A stretch of DNA of 20,771 nt, taken from JBGCDD01 sp045105075 (GTDB taxonomy: Bacteria > Pseudomonadota > Alphaproteobacteria > Rhodobacterales > Rhodobacteraceae). The stretch spans positions 1-20,771 of the forward strand of contig JBGCDD010000121.1 of the NCBI GenBank assembly GCA_045105075.1, given 5' to 3'. The translations under genes and the position numbers were made by a program. Positions 7,143 to 15,737 of the stretch are shown one piece after another (within the stretch, counting starts at the first letter, position 1; each line of letters begins with the position of its first letter). Under the pieces are notes generated by a model. The model saw nothing but the letters and a program-made list of their open reading frames with translations, was not told where the DNA came from and ran no database searches.

Positions 7143-7514
7143 ATGACGGGCAATATCACCGAACTTCTGGTGTGCACCAAATGCAATATGGGCCAACCGG
7201 TCCAGGACGGTGTGGCGCGCGCGGGCACGCAGCTGCACGACGCGTTGACCCGGTCCGATCTGCCCGAAGGCATCGTGCTGAAACCGGTTGAGTGCTTTTC
7301 CAACTGTCCGCGCGGCTGTTCCATCGTGTTGCGCGGTGGCGCCGACAAATGGACCTTTGTTTACGGCAATCTGAGCGTTGATCTGGTTGAAATCCTCGTG
7401 GATGGCGCGAGCCGCTATCACTCTGCCGCGGATGGGCTAGTGCCCTGGCGCGAACGCCCTGAACACTTTCGCAAGAACTGCATCTCGCGCATCCCCCCGA
7501 TTGGAGACCTTTGA
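7143..7514 (+). CDS. DUF1636 family Cys-rich small protein, first gene of the cob operon
   Basis: This 123-residue protein matches the DUF1636 family of small, thioredoxin-like-ferredoxin-type proteins found beside cobalamin genes. Cysteines are arranged as CTKC (11, 14), then Cys51, Cys55 and Cys59 (CFSNCPRGC), with one more near residue 112. This layout suggests binding of an iron-sulfur cluster or a metal ion. The ATG at 7143 follows a weak AAGG, which may be hidden in the leader hairpin. It is the first gene after the riboswitch, and its TGA (7512-7514) directly abuts cobW. A role in cobalt handling with CobW, or as a redox partner for CobG, fits the context, but no biochemical role is established that I can cite, so function stays open. 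Confidence 0.78.
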   Translation: MTGNITELLVCTKCNMGQPVQDGVARAGTQLHDALTRSDLPEGIVLKPVECFSNCPRGCSIVLRGGADKWTFVYGNLSVDLVEILVDGASRYHSAADGLVPWRERPEHFRKNCISRIPPIGDL

Positions 7515-8552
7515 ATGTCGGACCTGTCCAAACTTCCCGTCACTGTGATCACCGGCTTTCTGGGCTCGGGCAAGACCACGCTGATCCGCCATCTGATGCA
7601 GAACCCGCAAGGCAAACGCCTGGCGATCATCGTCAACGAGTTTGGCGATGTCGGTGTCGATGGCGAGATTCTGAAATCCTGTGCGATTCCCGATTGCCCC
7701 GAGGAAAACATCCTGGAGCTGGCCAATGGTTGCATCTGCTGCACCGTGGCGGATGACTTTATCCCAACGATCGAGGCGCTGATGGCGCTGGAGCCGCGCC
7801 CGGAACATATCCTGATCGAAACCTCTGGGCTGGCGTTGCCGAAACCTTTGCTCAAGGCGTTTGACTGGCCCGATATTCGCTCAAAAATCACTGTTGATGG
7901 CGTGATCGCGCTGGCCGATGCCGAAGCGGTTGCGGCGGGACGGTTTGCGCCCAATGTCGCCGCAGTTGACGCGCAACGCGCCGCCGATGACAGTCTGGAC
8001 CATGAAACGCCCCTGTCCGAAGTGTTCGAAGACCAGATTTCCTGCGCCGATATCATCCTGCTGACCAAACCGGATCTGGCCGGGGCCGAGGGCATCGAAA
8101 AGGCCAAGGCGGTGATCGCAGCCGAGGCGCCGCGTCCGCTGCCTGTGGTCGAAGTCGCCGAAGGTGCGGTTGATCCACGTGTGATTCTGGGTCTGAACGC
8201 CGCCGCCGAAGACGACATGGACGCGCGCCCCAGCCATCATGACGGCGCCGATGATCACGAACATGATGACTTTGAAAGCATCGTTGTGCCGATCCCCGAC
8301 ATTGCCGACCCCGCCGATCTGGTGGCCCGGATCGAAGCAATGGCCAAGACGCAAAACATCCTGCGCGTCAAAGGCTATGCTGCGGTTCAGGGCAAGCCGA
8401 TGCGCCTGTTGGTGCAGGCGGTTGGCGGGCGCGTTCGTCATCAGTTTGACCGCCCTTGGAAACCGGACGAGCCGCGCCTGGGCCGTTTGGTGGTGATCGC
8501 CGAGCATGACGATGTCGATCCGGCCGCCATCCGCGCCGCATTGGTCGACTGA
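7515..8552 (+). CDS. cobW: CobW, G3E-family GTPase, probable cobalt chaperone
   Basis: This 345-residue protein is a COG0523/G3E GTPase. The Walker A motif GFLGSGKTT is at residues 14-22, the metal-binding GCICC with Cys73, Cys75 and Cys76 follows, then an ETSG Walker B-like segment. TKPD at 184-187 is the guanine specificity motif. The C-terminal CobW_C domain comes after a His/Asp-rich linker with six His/Asp-dense positions at 241-252. CobW is understood to bind Co(II) in its GTP form and supply it for cobalamin synthesis, which suits its place just before the chelatase subunit CobN. The ATG has a GGAG site at 7503-7506 and begins right after the DUF1636 stop. Other COG0523 proteins handle zinc, but the operon position supports CobW. 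Confidence 0.96.
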   Translation: MSDLSKLPVTVITGFLGSGKTTLIRHLMQNPQGKRLAIIVNEFGDVGVDGEILKSCAIPDCPEENILELANGCICCTVADDFIPTIEALMALEPRPEHILIETSGLALPKPLLKAFDWPDIRSKITVDGVIALADAEAVAAGRFAPNVAAVDAQRAADDSLDHETPLSEVFEDQISCADIILLTKPDLAGAEGIEKAKAVIAAEAPRPLPVVEVAEGAVDPRVILGLNAAAEDDMDARPSHHDGADDHEHDDFESIVVPIPDIADPADLVARIEAMAKTQNILRVKGYAAVQGKPMRLLVQAVGGRVRHQFDRPWKPDEPRLGRLVVIAEHDDVDPAAIRAALVD

Positions 8553-8555
8553 TCC

Positions 8556-11500
8556 ATGCACGTCGTCTTTCGCGAAAGCCACGGGCTGGACGAGACCGAA
8601 ACACCTACCGATCTGGGCCAAAGCCCGGCCGATCTGGTGGTGCTTTCGTTCTCGGACAGTGACCTTGGCGCTTTCGCGGCAGGCTGGCATCGCGCAGGCA
8701 ATTTGCCCGCGCTTCGGCTCGCCAATCTGGGCGCGCTGAAACATCCGCTTTCTGTTGATACCTATATTGATCAGACGCTGAGCGGTGCCAAAGGCATCCT
8801 GATCCGTCTGATCGGCGGCTATCCTTACTGGTCCTACGGGCTGCAACAGATCGAGGGTCTGGCGCGTCAAAAGGGCATCGCGCTGGCGGTTTTGCCCGCA
8901 GATGGGCGCCCCGACGAACGGCTGGATGCGGTTTCGACCTTGCCGGGCTCGACGTTGAAACGTCTGGCGCATTTGTGCGAAACCGGCGGGCCTGTGTCTG
9001 CGCAAGCGGCCTTGGCGCAATTGGCCTTGTCGGCGGGGCTTTATGCGGGGCCGGTCAAAGGTGCCAAATCGCTGCCGCAGGTGGGCATGTGGACCCCGGA
9101 AGACGGCGTGATCTGCCCCGCCGTGGCCGTGCCTCCCGGTTCGGACCGCCCGCGCATTCTGATCAGCTTTTACCGCGCCTATCTGGCTGCCGCCGACATG
9201 GCCCCGATCGAGGCGCTGTTTGTCGCATTCCGCGCCCGGGGTTTTGATGTGGCCGCCATCTTTGCGCCGTCCCTGAAAGCGCCGGATGCGGCGGGGTGGT
9301 TGGCCCGGCAAGTGCGCCAGTTCCGCCCCAATGCCATCGTCAATGCAACGTCGTTTTCGGGCAAGGGCGCGTCGGGCGCGTCGCCCCTTGATGCCGCAGA
9401 CGTGCCGGTGTTCCAGATCGCGTTGGCCACGTCGACCCAATCTGCCTGGGCGGAGTCCGAACGTGGGTTGTCACCCGCTGATCTGGCCATGCATGTGGTC
9501 TTGCCCGAAGTCGACGGTCGTATTCTGGCGGGCGTCGCTTCGTTCAAGGAACCGGGCCAGATCGACGACGCTTTGGAATTTTCCCGATACGCGCATCAGC
9601 CTGTGCCCGAGCGCATCGACGCGATTGCCGACCGGGTGGCGGCGTGGGTCGCGCTGAACAGCGCGCCTACGGCTCCGGCGCTGGTGCTGTCAACTTATCC
9701 GGGCAAAGAGTGGCAGATGGCCCACGCTGTTGGCCTTGATGCGCTGGCTTCGGCCCAAGCCATCCTGAGCGCGCTGAACACGCCCAACCCGCATCTGGAC
9801 CGGGATCTGGCCGAGGCGACTCTGGCTTGGCCGCTTGCAGAATATACCCAAGCGCTCGCCCGGCTTCCCCAGTCTTTGCAGGATGATTTGCAAGCTGCTT
9901 GGGGCGATCCCAGCGATGATCCTGCCGTGCGCGACGGTGCCTTTCGGTTTCGCGCCTTGCACCAGGGCACGTCGCTGATCGCCCTGCAACCGGAACGTGG
10001 CACGCCCGATCTGCGCGAAGATGAGTATCACGATCTATCACGCACACCCTGCCACGGCTATGTTGCGTTCTACCTGTGGTTGCGTGCGCAAAACCGCAGC
10101 GCTCTGGTCCACATCGGGGCTCATGGCACGTTGGAATGGCTGCCCGGCAAATCGGTCGCCCTAGCAAATGCCTGCTGGCCCGAGGCGCTGATCGGCGATT
10201 TGCCGGTGATCTATCCGTTCATCGTCAACGACCCCGGCGAAGCAGCACAGGCCAAGCGGCGCATCGGGGCGGTCACCTTGGGCCATATCCCTCCGCCCAT
10301 GAAAAACAGCCAGACGCCGGACCGGTTTGCCCGGCTGGAATCGCTGTTGGATGAATTTTCCAACGCCGACGGCCTTGATCCACGTCGCCGTGACCGGTTG
10401 CAGGATGATATCCGCGCCGAGGCCCAGGCGCTGGGTGTCGAAACAGATCTGGGCCTGGATCAGGCCAGCACCTCAGCCGAAGCGATCACCTGCATTGACC
10501 GGTTTGTGTGCGATATCAAAGAAAGTCAATTTGGCGACGGGCTGCATATATTTGGTCAGGCCAACGGCGAAATGGAAGCCTTGTGCGCCGCGCTCAACGG
10601 GCAACGCATCGCGCCGGGTCCGTCTGGTTCGCCTTATCGCGGACGCACCGATGTGTTGCCCACGGGGCGCAATCTGTTCACCACCGATCCGCGCAGCGTG
10701 CCAACCCGCGCGGCTTATGCGCAGGGGGTCAAACTGGGCGAAGAACTGGTGCGGCGCCATTTACAGGACCATGGTGATTACCCGCGTGCGCTGGTCGTTG
10801 ATCTGTGGGGATCGGCCACGATGCGTACTGCGGGTGAAGAATTCGCCATGGCGCTGCACTTGCTGGGCGCAAAACCGATCTGGGATGACGGAAGCGAACG
10901 TGTTTCGGGCGTCGAAATCCTGCCGTTGACCCTGCTGGAACGCCCTCGCCTTGATGTGACACTTCGAGTCTCGGGCCTGTTTCGCGATGTGTTTCCGACG
11001 TTATCATCGTTGTTCGCCCAAGCGATCCGCGCGCTTGCGGTCCGCGATGAAGCCGCTGACTGGAACCCGTTTGTGGGCCAATCCGGGGCTCGGGTCTATG
11101 GTCCTGCGCCGGGTCGCTACGGTTTGGGCATGGGCGACACAGCTGAAACCTATACCGACGCCGCGCGTCTGCGCGCCGGACAGGCCTGGCTCGATGCCAG
11201 TGCCTGGACGGTCGACGGCGATCAAATCATCCAAGACCCCGCCGGTATCCGCGCCCGCGTTGCCCAGGCTGACAGTTTTGTGCACCTTCAGGACCTGCCC
11301 GAAACCGATCTGTTGCTGGCCGCCGATTACGCCGCGCACGAGGCCGGGTTTGCGGCCGCCCAAGCTGTCACCGGCGGCAACGCCGCACTTTATCATCTGG
11401 ACAACACCAATCCTGAAACGCCGCGCGCCCGTGCGCTGCCCGAGGAAATCGCCCGCGTGGTGCGCGCCCGCGCCGCCAATCCGGACTGGATCGCCGGCAT

Positions 11501-11771
11501 GATGCGCCACGGCTTTCGCGGCGGTGCCGAAATTGCCGCGACACTTGATCATCTGGCAGCCTTTGCCCAATTGGCCCAAAGCGTGCCGTCACACCTGTTT
11601 GACCTCTATTACGACGCCACATTGGCCCAGCCCAACGTCGTCACCTTTCTCAAAACCTCCAATCCCGGCGCGCTGAGCGCTTTGCAAGACCGCTTTGGCG
11701 CGCTCCACGCCGCTGGTTTGTGGCAAACCCGGCGCAATTCAATCCTGTCCGATCTGGAACGCTCCGCATGA
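8556..11771 (+). CDS. cobN: CobN, large subunit of aerobic cobaltochelatase
   Basis: This 1071-residue protein is the CobN/magnesium-chelatase H-type subunit that binds the corrin ring. With the CobS-CobT AAA+ complex it inserts Co(II) into hydrogenobyrinic acid a,c-diamide using ATP. Family signatures are HIGAHGTLEWLPGK from residue 519, GSPYRGRTDVLPTGRN from 691, and LWGSATMRTAGEE from 750 followed by a VSGLFRDVFP segment. The length is at the short end for the family; some CobN proteins approach 1275 residues. cobW ends only three bases before the ATG, without an obvious Shine-Dalgarno sequence, so translation is probably coupled. The gene ends in an ATGA overlap with cobG. cobS and cobT are not in the window, as is usual where they lie elsewhere in alphaproteobacterial genomes. 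Confidence 0.97.
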   Translation: MHVVFRESHGLDETETPTDLGQSPADLVVLSFSDSDLGAFAAGWHRAGNLPALRLANLGALKHPLSVDTYIDQTLSGAKGILIRLIGGYPYWSYGLQQIEGLARQKGIALAVLPADGRPDERLDAVSTLPGSTLKRLAHLCETGGPVSAQAALAQLALSAGLYAGPVKGAKSLPQVGMWTPEDGVICPAVAVPPGSDRPRILISFYRAYLAAADMAPIEALFVAFRARGFDVAAIFAPSLKAPDAAGWLARQVRQFRPNAIVNATSFSGKGASGASPLDAADVPVFQIALATSTQSAWAESERGLSPADLAMHVVLPEVDGRILAGVASFKEPGQIDDALEFSRYAHQPVPERIDAIADRVAAWVALNSAPTAPALVLSTYPGKEWQMAHAVGLDALASAQAILSALNTPNPHLDRDLAEATLAWPLAEYTQALARLPQSLQDDLQAAWGDPSDDPAVRDGAFRFRALHQGTSLIALQPERGTPDLREDEYHDLSRTPCHGYVAFYLWLRAQNRSALVHIGAHGTLEWLPGKSVALANACWPEALIGDLPVIYPFIVNDPGEAAQAKRRIGAVTLGHIPPPMKNSQTPDRFARLESLLDEFSNADGLDPRRRDRLQDDIRAEAQALGVETDLGLDQASTSAEAITCIDRFVCDIKESQFGDGLHIFGQANGEMEALCAALNGQRIAPGPSGSPYRGRTDVLPTGRNLFTTDPRSVPTRAAYAQGVKLGEELVRRHLQDHGDYPRALVVDLWGSATMRTAGEEFAMALHLLGAKPIWDDGSERVSGVEILPLTLLERPRLDVTLRVSGLFRDVFPTLSSLFAQAIRALAVRDEAADWNPFVGQSGARVYGPAPGRYGLGMGDTAETYTDAARLRAGQAWLDASAWTVDGDQIIQDPAGIRARVAQADSFVHLQDLPETDLLLAADYAAHEAGFAAAQAVTGGNAALYHLDNTNPETPRARALPEEIARVVRARAANPDWIAGMMRHGFRGGAEIAATLDHLAAFAQLAQSVPSHLFDLYYDATLAQPNVVTFLKTSNPGALSALQDRFGALHAAGLWQTRRNSILSDLERSA

Positions 11772-12904
11772 GCGCGCAGATCAAAGGCTGGTGCCCGGAT
11801 GCCCACCGCCCAATGATGGCCGAGGATGGTCTGATCCTGCGCCTGCGCCCGCCGCTGGGACGGCTCACCCCGGACCAGGCGTTTGGCCTTGCCGATCTGT
11901 GCGATCGTTTCGGCGCCGGGTCGCTGGAGCTGACCAGCCGGGCCAGCCTGCAATTGCGCGGCCTGTCCCGGTCCGATTATCCGTCGCTTTTGTCTGCAGT
12001 GCAGGATTTGCAATTGGCGCCGCGCGACCGCCGCGCGATCCCGCCGCTCACGCTCAACCCGTTTGACCGATCAGAGCAACAGGCACGTCTGGCCACTGCG
12101 TTGAGCGCACAGGTGTGGCCAGATCTGCCCAGTAAATTCGGCCTGATCATCGACGCCGCGCCGGGGCAGCGCCACATGAGCACAACCAGCGGCGATATTC
12201 GCATTGAAGCGGGCGAGACTGGGATGATCCTGCGTGCAGATGGCGCGCCGCTTGGTGTCCCCTTCAGCGATGCAATCCAAATGTTGCAATTGGTGCGTGA
12301 CCTTGCCGAGTGGTTTGTGTCCAGCGGCGGCATTGGCCCGGATGGCCGCGGGCGCATGGCGCGCCATTTGCACCACGGCGCGCAGCTTCCGGAAGGCCTG
12401 CGCGGCACGTCCCGCCCGGCACGTGCCGCCGCGCCGGCCGTGCCCGGGTCTGTGCAATCGGGGGTTTGTGTGGCCGTTCCGTTTGGGGTTTTACGTGCGG
12501 ATCATTTGCGCGCACTGGCCCTTGCCGACATTCGTCTGACCCCGTTTCGCATGGTGTTTGTCGATCATTTGCCCGTAAATTTACCTGATGATCTGATCAT
12601 CGACCCGGACGATCCGATGCTGCGCACTTTTGCCTGCACAGGCGCTCCGAACTGCGCCCAGGCGCAGATCAAAACCCGCATGACCGCGCGCAGCCTTGCC
12701 GCGACCCTGCCCAAAAACCAAACCCTGCATATCTCGGGCTGCACCAAAGGCTGTGCCCACCCCAAACCTGCCGATCTGACCGTCGTGGGTGTCGATGGTC
12801 GTTTCGACCTTGTTCGGGGCGCACGGCCGTGGGATGTGCCGATCGCGCGCGCGATGAACCAAGCAGAGCTTGAACGGGAACTGGCACGATACCATGGCAT
12901 TTGA
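11768..12904 (+). CDS. cobG: CobG, precorrin-3B synthase
   Basis: This 378-residue protein is a nitrite/sulfite-reductase-like monooxygenase. It uses O2 to convert precorrin-3A to precorrin-3B, adding a hydroxyl at C20 and forming the ring A gamma-lactone, which prepares ring contraction by CobJ. The 4Fe-4S ligands appear as C-x5-C at Cys290 and Cys296 and C-x3-C at Cys325 and Cys329 (SGCTKGCAH). Two ferredoxin-like half domains flank them. An ATG at 11720 gives 16 extra residues inside cobN; the ATG at 11768 gives the ATGA overlap and a family-like start, so it is preferred. The presence of CobG, not the flavin enzyme CobZ of Rhodobacter capsulatus, shows an oxygen-dependent corrin route. 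Confidence 0.95.
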   Translation: MSAQIKGWCPDAHRPMMAEDGLILRLRPPLGRLTPDQAFGLADLCDRFGAGSLELTSRASLQLRGLSRSDYPSLLSAVQDLQLAPRDRRAIPPLTLNPFDRSEQQARLATALSAQVWPDLPSKFGLIIDAAPGQRHMSTTSGDIRIEAGETGMILRADGAPLGVPFSDAIQMLQLVRDLAEWFVSSGGIGPDGRGRMARHLHHGAQLPEGLRGTSRPARAAAPAVPGSVQSGVCVAVPFGVLRADHLRALALADIRLTPFRMVFVDHLPVNLPDDLIIDPDDPMLRTFACTGAPNCAQAQIKTRMTARSLAATLPKNQTLHISGCTKGCAHPKPADLTVVGVDGRFDLVRGARPWDVPIARAMNQAELERELARYHGI

Positions 12905-13523
12905 ATACGAAACCAACGGCGCTGCGATTTACGAACAATCGTTTCGCACCATCCGCTCCGAAGCCGCACTGGATCGCTTTGAGCCGGACGAAGAACCGGT
13001 CGCTGTGCGCATGATCCACGCCGCAGGCATGGTTGAATTGGCCCCCTTCGTGCACTTCACGCCCGGTTTTGTGCCCGCCGCGCGCCATGCGTTGGAACAG
13101 GGCGCCCCGATCCTGTGCGATGCGTTCATGGTGGCCGAAGGCGTCACCCGCCCACGCCTGCCTGCCAACAACGACGTCATCTGCACCCTGCGCCACGCCG
13201 ATGTGCCGGGCATGGCCGCTGATCTGGGCACCACTCGCTCCGCCGCCGCGTTGGAACTGTGGCGCCCGCATCTGGGCGGTGCCGTGGTCGCCATCGGCAA
13301 TGCGCCCACCGCGTTGTTTCATCTGCTCAACATGCTTGAACACCCGGACTGCCCGCGTCCCGCCGCAATCATCGGCTGCCCGGTTGGCTTTGTTGGGGCC
13401 GTGGAAAGCAAAGACGCGCTGTGGGCCACACAGCCGGTGCCGTGCGTCATCGTCAAGGGCCGCCTCGGCGGCAGCGCCATCACTGTCGCCGCCATCAACG
13501 CCATCGCGAGCCGCAAGGAATGA
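12894..13523 (+). CDS. cobH: CobH, precorrin-8X methylmutase
   Basis: This 209-residue enzyme moves the C11 methyl group to C12, turning precorrin-8X into hydrogenobyrinic acid. His42 in VRMIHAAGM matches the catalytic His43 of the Pseudomonas denitrificans enzyme. Further family signatures are GNAPTALFHLL and GCPVGFVGAVESK. The start at 12894 overlaps the end of cobG by 11 bases, the longest same-strand overlap here. An ATG at 12870 would add eight residues and is less likely. The 3' end overlaps cobI as ATGA. The length is normal for the family. Confidence 0.95.
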   Translation: MAFEYETNGAAIYEQSFRTIRSEAALDRFEPDEEPVAVRMIHAAGMVELAPFVHFTPGFVPAARHALEQGAPILCDAFMVAEGVTRPRLPANNDVICTLRHADVPGMAADLGTTRSAAALELWRPHLGGAVVAIGNAPTALFHLLNMLEHPDCPRPAAIIGCPVGFVGAVESKDALWATQPVPCVIVKGRLGGSAITVAAINAIASRKE

Positions 13524-14260
13524 GCCCGGATGCGCCCAATGGCACGATCTATGGGGTTGGGCTTGGCCCGGGCGATCCAGATCTGCTGAGCGTGCGCGCC
13601 GACCGATTGCTGCGCAACGCCCGCCATGTGGCGTTTTTTCGCAAGGCCGGTCGGCAAGGCCAGGCGCGCCGCATTGCCGATGCGATGATCCCGCGTGGTG
13701 CCATCGAATTCGCCATGGAATACCCCGTCACCACCGAAATTCCGCTGAGCGATCCGCGCTATAACGAAATCCTGTCGGCCTTCTACGGCGAATGCACTGC
13801 CCATCTGCGGGCGCTGTCCGAGGCGGGCGATGATGTCGTGGTGCTCTGCGAAGGTGATCCGTTCTTTTACGGTTCTTTCATGCATTTGCATTCGCGCCTT
13901 GCGGGCCTTGTGCCGGTTCAGGTCGTCCCTGCGATCACTGGCATGTCCGGCGCCTGGACCGCCACGGGCCAACCGATCACCTGGGGCGATGATGTTCTTA
14001 CGGTTCTGATGGGCACATTGCCTGAACCCGAACTGACCCGACGCATGGGCGACACAGACGCGTTGGTGGTGATGAAAATCGGGCGCAACATCGACAAAAT
14101 CCGCCGCGCTTTGCGCGCCTCGGGGATGTTTGACCGCGCCTGGCTGGTTGAATTCGCCACCATGCAGGACCAGACCGTCATGCCCCTGTCTGAAGCCGGC
14201 GACAAGGTCACCCCTTATTTCTCGATCATTGTGGTGCACGGGCAGGGACGACGCCCATGA
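13520..14260 (+). CDS. cobI: CobI, precorrin-2 C20-methyltransferase
   Basis: This 246-residue protein is a class III SAM-dependent tetrapyrrole methylase that adds a methyl at C20 of precorrin-2 to give precorrin-3A. GLGPGDPD at residues 14-21 forms the substrate loop, CEGDPFFYG from Cys110 is the SAM-binding GDP motif, and VPAITGMSGAW follows. The FFYG and TGMSG variants are typical of CobI/CbiL among the methylases. An AAGGA site (13515-13519) touches the ATG, and the start overlaps the cobH stop as ATGA, so the longer frame from 13421 is rejected. Confidence 0.94.
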   Translation: MSPDAPNGTIYGVGLGPGDPDLLSVRADRLLRNARHVAFFRKAGRQGQARRIADAMIPRGAIEFAMEYPVTTEIPLSDPRYNEILSAFYGECTAHLRALSEAGDDVVVLCEGDPFFYGSFMHLHSRLAGLVPVQVVPAITGMSGAWTATGQPITWGDDVLTVLMGTLPEPELTRRMGDTDALVVMKIGRNIDKIRRALRASGMFDRAWLVEFATMQDQTVMPLSEAGDKVTPYFSIIVVHGQGRRP

Positions 14261-15009
14261 GCGGAACGCTTGCGATTGCTGGGCTCGGACCGGGGAACGA
14301 CGCGCTGATCACCCCCGAGGTGAGCATGGCGCTGGCGCGCGCCACGGATATTGTGGGCTACATCCCTTATGTGGCCCGGATTGCGCCGCGCGATGGGTTG
14401 GTGTTGCACGCCAGCGACAACCGCGTTGAACTGGACCGCGCCCGTCACGCGCTTGAGATGGCTGCAAACGGGCACCACGTCGTTGTGGTATCCTCCGGTG
14501 ATCCCGGCGTATTTGCCATGGCCTCGGCTGTGTTCGAAGCGCTCGAGGACGGTCCCCAAGACTGGCGCGACATCGACATCCAGGTGTTGCCAGGCATCAC
14601 CGCGATGCTGGCCGCCTCGGCGCGGATCGGCGCGCCCCTTGGCCATGATTTTTGTGCGATCAATCTGTCGGACAATCTCAAACCCTGGGCTTTGATCGAA
14701 AAACGTCTGCGGCTGGCGGCGCAGGCGGATTTTGCGATGGGGTTCTACAACCCACGCTCAAAATCACGCCCCGAAGGTTTTGAGCGCACCTTGCACGTCC
14801 TGAACGAGGCCTGCGCCGACACGCGCCCGATGATCTTTGCCCGCGCAGTTTCGACGCCTGACGAACAGATCCGCGTTGTCCCATTGCCAGAGGCACGCGC
14901 GGACATGGCCGACATGCGCACAGTTGTGTTGCTGGGCAACAGCGCGACACGGATCATCGCACGCGCTCGCGGTGATCTGGTCTATACCCCCAGATCGGTG
15001 CCGCTATGA
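14257..15009 (+). CDS. cobJ: CobJ, precorrin-3B C17-methyltransferase (ring-contracting)
   Basis: This 250-residue SAM methylase methylates C17 of precorrin-3B and drives contraction of the macrocycle, giving precorrin-4. GLGPG at 9-13, SSGDPGVFAMA from Ser79 (the CobJ/CbiH form of the GDP motif), LPGITAMLA and NLSDNLKPW are all present. The ATG overlaps the cobI stop as ATGA. The last 28 bases (14982-15009) are also the 3' end of cobK on the opposite strand, so the two genes converge with no room for a terminator between them. Confidence 0.95.
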   Translation: MSGTLAIAGLGPGNDALITPEVSMALARATDIVGYIPYVARIAPRDGLVLHASDNRVELDRARHALEMAANGHHVVVVSSGDPGVFAMASAVFEALEDGPQDWRDIDIQVLPGITAMLAASARIGAPLGHDFCAINLSDNLKPWALIEKRLRLAAQADFAMGFYNPRSKSRPEGFERTLHVLNEACADTRPMIFARAVSTPDEQIRVVPLPEARADMADMRTVVLLGNSATRIIARARGDLVYTPRSVPL

Positions 15010-15737
15010 GCGCACCACGCGATCACATCCTCGATCCGGTGCATTTCGGTGCGCTCGGGCAGGGCGGGGCGGTCAATCATGACCACCTCCAACCCAAGGC
15101 CCCGCGCCGCGTCGATCTTGGCGCGCGACGCCGTGCCCCCGGCATTTTTCGACACGACGATGTCGATGCGATGTTTCTCCATCAATGCGCGATCATTCGC
15201 CACAGTGAACGGGCCCTGATCGACCACAATTTCGGCCAGCGGCAGGGGGGGGGCCACATCGGGCGCATCGACCAGACGCAACAGATAAAAATGCTGCGGA
15301 GCAGGGGCAAATTCGCCCAGATGCATGCGCCCGATGGCCAACATCACCCGGCGCGGCGTGGTTCCCAAAGCCGTCACTGCGCTGGGAATATCGCCGACCC
15401 TGCGCCATTTATCCCCCGATTGCGCATCCCAAGCGGGACGGCTCAAGGCCACCAATGGCACACCAGCCTCGGCGCAGGCCAACGCGGCATTGCGGCTCAT
15501 GCCCGCGGCGAAGGGATGCGTGGCATCGACCACATGGCTGATGGCATGCGTGCGCAAATAATCGAGCAACCCCGCCACGCCGCCAAACCCGCCGACCCGC
15601 GTTGGCAAGGGCTGGCGTTTGGGGCGCGCCACGCGTCCGGCATAGGAAAACGTGCCGGCAATTGCGGCAGCGTCCAGCGCCTGGGCCAGCGCTGTGGCTT
15701 CGGTTGTTCCGCCCAAAATCAGCAGGTTGGGGCGCAT
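14982..15737 (-). CDS. cobK: CobK, precorrin-6A reductase
   Basis: This 251-residue protein uses NADPH to reduce the C18-C19 bond of precorrin-6A, giving precorrin-6B. The N-terminal LILGGTTEATALAQAL is the nucleotide-binding loop, DATHPFAAGMSRNAA and SKNAGG are conserved in CobK/CbiJ. It is the only gene on the minus strand. The chosen ATG (complement of 15735-15737) has a GGAG site at 15749-15746 on the minus strand, 8 bases away. A longer minus-strand frame to 15950 was rejected, because its extra residues lie inside cobL and do not resemble the family. The start codon shares two bases with that of cobL, and the TAG lies inside cobJ. A run of nine C (plus strand 15245-15253) falls in frame near residue 161. 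Confidence 0.95.
   Translation of the reverse strand: MRPNLLILGGTTEATALAQALDAAAIAGTFSYAGRVARPKRQPLPTRVGGFGGVAGLLDYLRTHAISHVVDATHPFAAGMSRNAALACAEAGVPLVALSRPAWDAQSGDKWRRVGDIPSAVTALGTTPRRVMLAIGRMHLGEFAPAPQHFYLLRLVDAPDVAPPLPLAEIVVDQGPFTVANDRALMEKHRIDIVVSKNAGGTASRAKIDAARGLGLEVVMIDRPALPERTEMHRIEDVIAWCAHSGTDLGV
15245..15253. repeat. Nine-base homopolymer tract inside cobK
   Basis: Nine consecutive G on the plus strand read as CC CCC CCC C within an Ala-Pro-Pro-Leu stretch of CobK. The reading frame continues correctly across it. It is the longest single-base run noticed in the window and a possible site of slippage or of a sequencing indel. Confidence 0.85.

Noticed and set aside
7881..9440. Minus-strand 519-residue open frame across cobW and cobN
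   Set aside because: Arg/His/Gln-rich shadow translation crossing two firmly identified genes on the other strand.
12417..12428. CGGCACGTGCCG palindrome in cobG as an operator
   Set aside because: It lies deep within coding sequence, in an Arg/Ala/Pro-rich linker, with no repeat elsewhere; chance palindromes are common at this GC content.
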